From Clostridium celatum DSM 1785 (lineage in GTDB: Bacteria > Bacillota > Clostridia > Clostridiales > Clostridiaceae): a stretch of DNA of 64,000 bases. Shown here piece after piece: positions 59,293 through 64,000 of this stretch. The number at the start of each line of letters is the position of its first letter. Position 1 is the first letter of the stretch. The notes under the pieces are model-generated. The model did not search any database. It was given only the letters and a program-made list of their open reading frames with translations, and was not told where the DNA came from. The position numbers and the translations under genes were made by a program. Location of the stretch: positions 1-64,000 of the forward strand of contig NZ_KB291607.1 of assembly GCF_000320405.1 (NCBI RefSeq), written 5' to 3'.

Positions 59293-61182
59293 CTAAATAA
59301 CCTTACTATTTATTTCTTCTGGTTCTTTAAATGTATCAACAACCATCTTTAATTGTTTCTTAAGTCTAATCTTACTTCCTTTAGTTGCATATTTTAAAAG
59401 TTCTTCTGTCTTTTGAGCGATATCATCAATTTCAAAATCTCCTGGTTTTCCTATAAATATCTTCTCATGCTTTGTTTCTGTTAACCCTTCTTCATTCATA
59501 AGAAGTTCTTCATATAGCTTTTCTCCTGGTCTAAGTCCAGTAACTTCTATCTTTATATCTCTATGTGGCTCATATCCACTTAGCTTTATAAGATTTTCTG
59601 CTAAATCGTATATTTTAACTGGTTTACCCATATCAAGTACAAATATTTCTCCACCTTCTGCATAAGCTCCAGCTTGAAGTACCAATTGTGATGCTTCTGG
59701 TATTGTCATAAAGTATCTTGTTATCTCCTTATGAGTTAAAGTAACTGGCCCACCTGCTGCTATTTGCTTTTTGAATAATGGAATTACTGAACCATTACTT
59801 CCAAGTACATTACCAAATCTAACTGCAACAAATTCTGTATCACTTACTTTGTTAAATGCTTGTACTATCATTTCACACATTCTCTTAGTTGCACCCATTA
59901 TATTTGTAGGATTTACCGCTTTATCTGTTGAAATAAGAACAAATTTTTCCACTCCATAGCTATTTGCAAATTCTGCTGTATTGAAAGTACCAACAACATT
60001 ATTTTTAATAGCTTCTTCTGGGCTAATCTCCATTAGTGGAACATGCTTATGAGCTGCTGCATGGAACACTACATTTGGATTATATCTTGTATAAATCTGT
60101 CTTAATCTTTGCCTATCTCTAACTGAACCTATAAGAGTAACTAAGTTTAAATCTGGATATGTTCTTTTAAGTTCATTTTGAATATCGTAGGCATTATTTT
60201 CATAAATATCAAAAATTATAAGTTGTTTTGGTTTAAATTTAGAAATTTGTCTGCAAAGTTCAGAACCGATAGATCCCCCACCACCAGTAACTAATACAGT
60301 TTTTCCTTCTAAATAATCTGCTATACCATCGTGATCTAATTTGATAGTTTCCCTTCCTAATAAGTCTTCTACATCTACATCCCTTATTTTATTAATAGAA
60401 AACTTACCATCTATCATTTCAGCTACACCAGGCATAATTTTAACTGCAATTTTTGCTTCTGTGCATTTTTCTATAAGCTCTTTTAAAACTTGATCTTTAA
60501 TAGAAGCAATAGCAATTATAATTTCATCTACTTTTTTTTCTTTAGCAACTCTTATGATGTCTTCTCTATTTCCGTAAACTTTAACCCCATTTACATATGT
60601 CCCTAACTTTTGTCTGTCATCATCAATAAAAGCTACTACTTTTCTCTTAAGTTGTGGAAATTTCTTATATTCATTTGAAACAAGTGCTCCCCCAGAACCT
60701 GCTCCTATAATAAGTACTCTTTTTAAATCCTCTGGATTACTAGCTTCATTATACATAATAGCTCTTCTTAAAATTCTCCATGCAACTCTAACTCCATTAC
60801 AAAGAATTAAAATCATAATCCCAGCAAGTAAAGTGACCATTAAAGGAATTCTTTCTTTACTAATTAGTGAAATTAAAACAGATACTACTCCCCCCAAAGT
60901 AACTGCTATAACTCCATTAACAATTTCATTAATCCCAGCTAATGTCCATATACTTTTGTATTGTTTAAATATGTAAAAAATTAAAATATAAATAATTGCA
61001 CTTAAAATCACTTTTCCAAAATGACTACCAAAACTTGCTATGATTTGAATTAAAGTGCTATCACTTAAATAGAATCTAAATATAAACCCTAAAAAATAAG
61101 ATAGTAGTATTAAAACAAAATCAGTAATAACTAAAGTTGTCATCTTAATCTTTCTATTACTTAAGATATCCTTCATCATCAT
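59293..61182 (-). CDS. Membrane UDP-GlcNAc 4,6-dehydratase (PglF/EpsC/CapD-like)
   Basis: A 629-residue protein with four N-terminal membrane helices (about 12-125) and a first Rossmann domain (about 148-265, VLIIGAGSGGALVS). The catalytic SDR domain (about 285-600) has the NAD motif VTGGGGSIGSELCRQI and STDKAVNPTNIMGATKRM, where the M-x-x-x-K form replaces the usual tyrosine as in long-form dehydratases. It produces the UDP-4-keto-6-deoxy sugar. It is the first gene of the capsule operon; three successive ATG codons follow a GGGG ribosome-binding site, and the exact start is uncertain by two residues. Confidence 0.92.
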   Translation of the reverse strand: MMMKDILSNRKIKMTTLVITDFVLILLSYFLGFIFRFYLSDSTLIQIIASFGSHFGKVILSAIIYILIFYIFKQYKSIWTLAGINEIVNGVIAVTLGGVVSVLISLISKERIPLMVTLLAGIMILILCNGVRVAWRILRRAIMYNEASNPEDLKRVLIIGAGSGGALVSNEYKKFPQLKRKVVAFIDDDRQKLGTYVNGVKVYGNREDIIRVAKEKKVDEIIIAIASIKDQVLKELIEKCTEAKIAVKIMPGVAEMIDGKFSINKIRDVDVEDLLGRETIKLDHDGIADYLEGKTVLVTGGGGSIGSELCRQISKFKPKQLIIFDIYENNAYDIQNELKRTYPDLNLVTLIGSVRDRQRLRQIYTRYNPNVVFHAAAHKHVPLMEISPEEAIKNNVVGTFNTAEFANSYGVEKFVLISTDKAVNPTNIMGATKRMCEMIVQAFNKVSDTEFVAVRFGNVLGSNGSVIPLFKKQIAAGGPVTLTHKEITRYFMTIPEASQLVLQAGAYAEGGEIFVLDMGKPVKIYDLAENLIKLSGYEPHRDIKIEVTGLRPGEKLYEELLMNEEGLTETKHEKIFIGKPGDFEIDDIAQKTEELLKYATKGSKIRLKKQLKMVVDTFKEPEEINSKVI

Positions 61183-61212
61183 CCCCCCTTTGTATGTTAA
61201 ATTTTAAACATT

Positions 61213-61224
61213 GTTAACGTTAAC
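61213..61224. promoter_or_regulatory. Palindromic, cre-like site in the capsule operon leader
   Basis: GTTAACGTTAAC is a perfect 12-bp palindrome about 30 bp before the first capsule gene. With flanks, TGTTAACGTTAACT differs from a cre consensus (TGWAARCGYTWNCA) at two positions, so CcpA is a candidate binder. It lies downstream of the likely -10. Confidence 0.45.
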
Positions 61225-61303
61225 TTAATTCTAAGATATACCATTAGTGTTGTTTAAAACCAACTACATTTAATGATATTTTTCTCCTCATAATATCAAT
61301 TTA

Positions 61304-61373
61304 ATTATAACACGCTTTACTATTTTAATAAAATTTATAATTTTATAATAATCTTCCACTGAAAACGTTTGTT
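61304..61373 (-). promoter_or_regulatory. Capsule operon promoter region with second cre-like site
   Basis: A leftward -10 TATAAT is at 61304-61309; the -35 is poor. Upstream at 61360-61373, TGAAAACGTTTGTT also resembles a cre box except for its last two bases. A weak -35 beside an operator would suit an activator-dependent promoter. Confidence 0.4.
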
Positions 61374-62307
61374 TTTCTCTAATAAATTCCTTGCATTCCT
61401 TTATTTTTATTAGCTGTTCTACACAATTCATTTTTTTTACTGTATCCTTCTATTTTTTCTAACTTTATTTGAGTAAGACTGTTTTTTATCAATTAAACTT
61501 TATATATTAAAAAATAATTTTTGTCGAATACTGACGATTAATTTTTTTATATTTTTTATATCTTTTTATTTTTCTTCTGCTTTTCTTATATTCTCCTCAT
61601 GTTTTTCTTATGTTTTTCTTATAATCTTTATAAATTTATAGTTTTTAGTTTTTCATATATAAATATATTTAAATTTTATTAATTATTAACTGTATTTATC
61701 CATATTTTAATTTGTACTTATCTTTATTTTTATAGCAATTACCTTTTCGTTGTTATTTTTGAATTCTTATTATAATTTTATTTATAATTACTAATACATA
61801 AATCTTAATATCTATATATTTATTTTACATATTATGGTATAATATTTTTATGAATGTTATCTCAAAATTCCTTTCTGATTCCTCAAACCACTCTTCCAAA
61901 TTATCCTATCAAATCACATTTTCAAACTAACCTTAATATTACCCTTTACTAAAGCACAATTAATGTAAATATTCTATCTATTCTATATCCTACTTTCTCT
62001 TAACTTTTCTCGCTATAATATATTTCCCATCCTATATTCTTACTCTGTTATATTTTGTCCAAAGATATATCTATCTTTATTTAAATACTTAGATTTACTT
62101 AAATACTTATCTAATAACATTAACTTCTTCATACTCCTACTACTTCTTACATCTGTCATATCTTATCCCCGTATATCTTGCCCCTGTTATACTCTATTTA
62201 AATGTAATCTTGATTCTCTTCTTTATCACTGATTACACTCCCAGTATTTCATATCTTAATTTTTCTAATAATTCATATACTAAAATTTTTAAAGAAGGTG
62301 ATTTATA
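61374..62307. other. Long gene-free interval with G-depleted, C-rich leader upstream of the sigma gene
   Basis: No credible gene is seen on either strand. From 61861 to 62280 the plus strand holds 98 C and only 16 G. A -10-like TATAAT at 61838-61843 could start a transcript with a leader of about 455 nt. A C-rich, G-poor, unstructured RNA is the usual character of a Rho loading region. Another reading is a decayed gene on the minus strand. Confidence 0.5.
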
Positions 62308-62898
62308 TTGAAAGAATACTCAAACTCTCCAAAGCTAGAAATTTTAAAAAGTGCCCAAGCTGGTGATGAATCTGCCAAGCTTTGTATCATAAATAAATAT
62401 GAAAAACTAATCTTAAAATACTCAAATTCCTATCATTTAAAGAACTATGATATTGATGACTTAATTCAAATAGGAAATATGGCTGTTCTTTATGCAATTA
62501 ATAAATTTGACCTAGAAAAAGGTAACCGTTGTATTGATTCCTATATGATTAACTCCATAAAAAATGCTTACAGAAATCTTGGTAGAGAAAACATTAAGTA
62601 TTCAAATGAATCTAGTCTTAATATTCTTGTTAAAACTGGTGATTACGTTAGTGAAATTATCGACTTAATTGAAGATAATATAAATATTGAAAATCTAGCT
62701 ATAGACAAGGACTCTATAAAAACATTAACTGAAGCTCTAACCCACCTATCTAACTTTGAAAAAAATCTAATAAAGGAAGTTTACCTAACTCCAAAAGGCT
62801 CTTTATTAAAATATTGCAAATCAAATAACCTTTCATATAATCAAACTAGAACAAAACTAAAATCAATTCTCAAATTTCTAAAAGAATCTATAAGTTAA
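62308..62898 (+). CDS. Sigma-70 family RNA polymerase sigma factor
   Basis: A 196-residue protein starting at TTG 62308, with GAAGGTG at the right distance. Region 2 is visible as NKYEKLILKYSNSYHL then YDIDDLIQIGNMAVLYAINKF, the core-binding and -10 recognition helices. Region 4 is LSNFEKNLIKEVYLTPKG and SLLKYCKSNNLSYNQTRTKL. Size and layout resemble specialised clostridial sigma factors (group of TcdR/BotR/UviA or SigH-like) rather than ECF factors with anti-sigma partners; none lies adjacent. Target genes are unknown, though it sits between the capsule operon and cpsB. Confidence 0.8.
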   Translation: MKEYSNSPKLEILKSAQAGDESAKLCIINKYEKLILKYSNSYHLKNYDIDDLIQIGNMAVLYAINKFDLEKGNRCIDSYMINSIKNAYRNLGRENIKYSNESSLNILVKTGDYVSEIIDLIEDNINIENLAIDKDSIKTLTEALTHLSNFEKNLIKEVYLTPKGSLLKYCKSNNLSYNQTRTKLKSILKFLKESIS

Positions 62899-62924
62899 TA
62901 TCTTACCCCAAAATGTAAATTAAT

Positions 62925-62996
62925 AAAAAGCAAAAGTCAGCATAACTCTGATTTAAAATCAAATTTACACTGACTCTTACTGTCCTCATGCTTTTT
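62925..62996. terminator. Probable bidirectional terminator between sigma gene and cpsB
   Basis: Nested inverted repeats: AAAAAGCA (62925-62932) with TGCTTTTT (62989-62996), AGTCAG (62935-62940) with CTGACT (62970-62975), and TGATTT (62949-62954) with AAATCA (62956-62961). It lies between convergent genes, with A and T runs at the edges. Stems are interrupted, so strength is uncertain. Confidence 0.45.
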
Positions 62997-63073
62997 ATTT
63001 AAAAGTTGCCATTTTTAAACTGAACATGCTTATTATTAAATTACCTATGACTACTAATCTCTATCTTTAAGTT

Positions 63074-63838
63074 TTACCAAATCCCTAAAAGCTTTTTTCT
63101 TTCCTTAATAAACTTTCCACTAAACTCTATTTCTCCATCTTCAACTAATAAATTAGAATTTTTCTTAAAATCTTCCTTATATTTTTTATCAATAGAATCT
63201 ATTAAATCAAAAGCTTCTGTCATATCTGTGCTTCTGCTTTCATCTCTATGAGCATCTGACCCTATAAAGCTATAAACTCCATTTTCAAGATACTTCATAG
63301 CAAGCTTCTTAACATCTTTTCCAAAATACCCAGTTAAGCTACCTGCATTAAGCTGAAATAAAAATCCTTCTTCTATAAAATTATTAATTAACCATGGTTT
63401 CTTCAAGAACACTTTATATCTTTCTGGATGGGCTATAATTGCTACTATACCTCTTATTTGTAATTCATATATATCATTTAAAATTGCATCTATATCAAAA
63501 TCCCTCATAGGAAATTCAATTAACATATATCTAGATTTATTTATTGTCCCAATAATACCATCTGTAAAATACTCTACAATTTTTTCAGTATAATAAACCT
63601 CTTGTCCTGTATAGATTTCAATATTAATATTATTCTTTTTAGCCTCTATTCTCAATTGCTCTGCACATTCCTCAATTTCACTATATTCAAAATTATAAAT
63701 ACCTCTTAAATAATGTGGTGTTGCAACTATTCCCTTAATTCCAATTTCCTCAGATTTTCTAAGCATATTAAGTGCCATATCCAAATTCTTTGCACCATCA
63801 TCTACATTATTAATAATATGTGAATGTATATCTATCAT
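63074..63838 (-). CDS. cpsB: CpsB/YwqE-type protein-tyrosine phosphatase (PHP family)
   Basis: A 254-residue metal-dependent phosphatase that removes phosphate from the CpsD tyrosine tail. Metal ligands are visible in MIDIHSHIINNVDDGAKN, VATPHYLRG, IIAHPERYKV and FIGSDAHRD. A GTAGGAGGGG ribosome-binding site precedes the ATG. It is separated from cpsC/cpsD by most of the capsule operon and by the sigma gene, unlike the usual contiguous cpsBCD order, and has its own promoter. Confidence 0.95.
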   Translation of the reverse strand: MIDIHSHIINNVDDGAKNLDMALNMLRKSEEIGIKGIVATPHYLRGIYNFEYSEIEECAEQLRIEAKKNNINIEIYTGQEVYYTEKIVEYFTDGIIGTINKSRYMLIEFPMRDFDIDAILNDIYELQIRGIVAIIAHPERYKVFLKKPWLINNFIEEGFLFQLNAGSLTGYFGKDVKKLAMKYLENGVYSFIGSDAHRDESRSTDMTEAFDLIDSIDKKYKEDFKKNSNLLVEDGEIEFSGKFIKERKKLLGIW

Positions 63839-63961
63839 CTTCTTTACCCCTCCTAAAACTACTGAAACCTACTACAATTAAACTTCTCCAATAAATCCTT
63901 ATATAACAGTTTTATATATTATTAAACCAAACTCTTTTTATTACACTTCCATATATATATA

Positions 63962-63991
63962 ATTATAGACAAGCTTTCAAAACTTATTCAA
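63962..63991 (-). promoter_or_regulatory. Promoter of cpsB
   Basis: Leftward -35 TTGAAT (63986-63991) and -10 TATAAT (63962-63967) spaced 18 bp, about 125 bp upstream of the cpsB start. Confidence 0.6.
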
Positions 63992-64000
63992 TGATTTTTA

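Overview
The window is AT-rich, Gram-positive sequence with strong Shine-Dalgarno sites, LPxTG-anchored surface proteins, a class B sortase, a LicT/BglG antitermination operon and a YvrJ/DUF1659/DUF2922 trio. This fits Clostridium sensu stricto (cluster I); I cannot name the species from sequence alone.

Layout. (1) 75-4630: a beta-glucoside operon read leftward (antiterminator, PTS EIIBCA, 6-phospho-beta-glucosidase) with two RAT/terminator pairs. (2) 4741-5981: YvrJ, DUF2922 and DUF1659 around a gene-free stretch rich in repeats. (3) 6115-9066: a GT39 glycosyltransferase facing a GtrA/GtrB pair, a likely undecaprenyl-phosphate-sugar module. (4) 9237-19674: a soluble TPR histidine kinase, a large LPxTG glycosidase, and an AgrA/AgrC-like two-component system followed by an LPxTG protein. 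(5) 19815-28836: a defence-like island with an XRE regulator, a McrB-like AAA protein, a DUF2357/McrC-like nuclease and a DUF4145(HEPN)-Sel1 protein. (6) 29014-33941: phage-type genes (DnaB-like, DnaD-like, a LexA-type repressor under an SOS box, DUF2800) and a broken RloA-like ATPase. (7) 34428-38119: an LPxTG DUF218 protein, sortase B and a phosphodiester glycosidase. (8) 38221-61182: a capsule/exopolysaccharide locus read leftward. A probable UDP-diNAcBac set (PglF, PglE, PglC and PglD-like) starts the chain, seven GT2 and three GT4 enzymes extend it, an EpsG-like protein and a Wzx flippase polymerise and export it, and CpsC/CpsD control length. (9) 62308-63838: a sigma-70-family factor and the convergent CpsB phosphatase.

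Two patterns cut across the window. First, four copies of a GC-rich hairpin (core CCCGCGGGG, AATCCAA, 3-nt loop) lie at about 15.5, 29.0, 37.1 and 57.3 kb, each between genes. Their differences are compensatory or keep G-U pairing in leftward RNA, so they look like a dispersed RNA-level element rather than ordinary terminators. Second, seven genes contain eight frame changes, every one repaired by adding a single base. This one-directional pattern suggests missing bases in the assembly, although three sites are exact in-phase -1 slippery heptamers. Affected genes are annotated at their restored extents.
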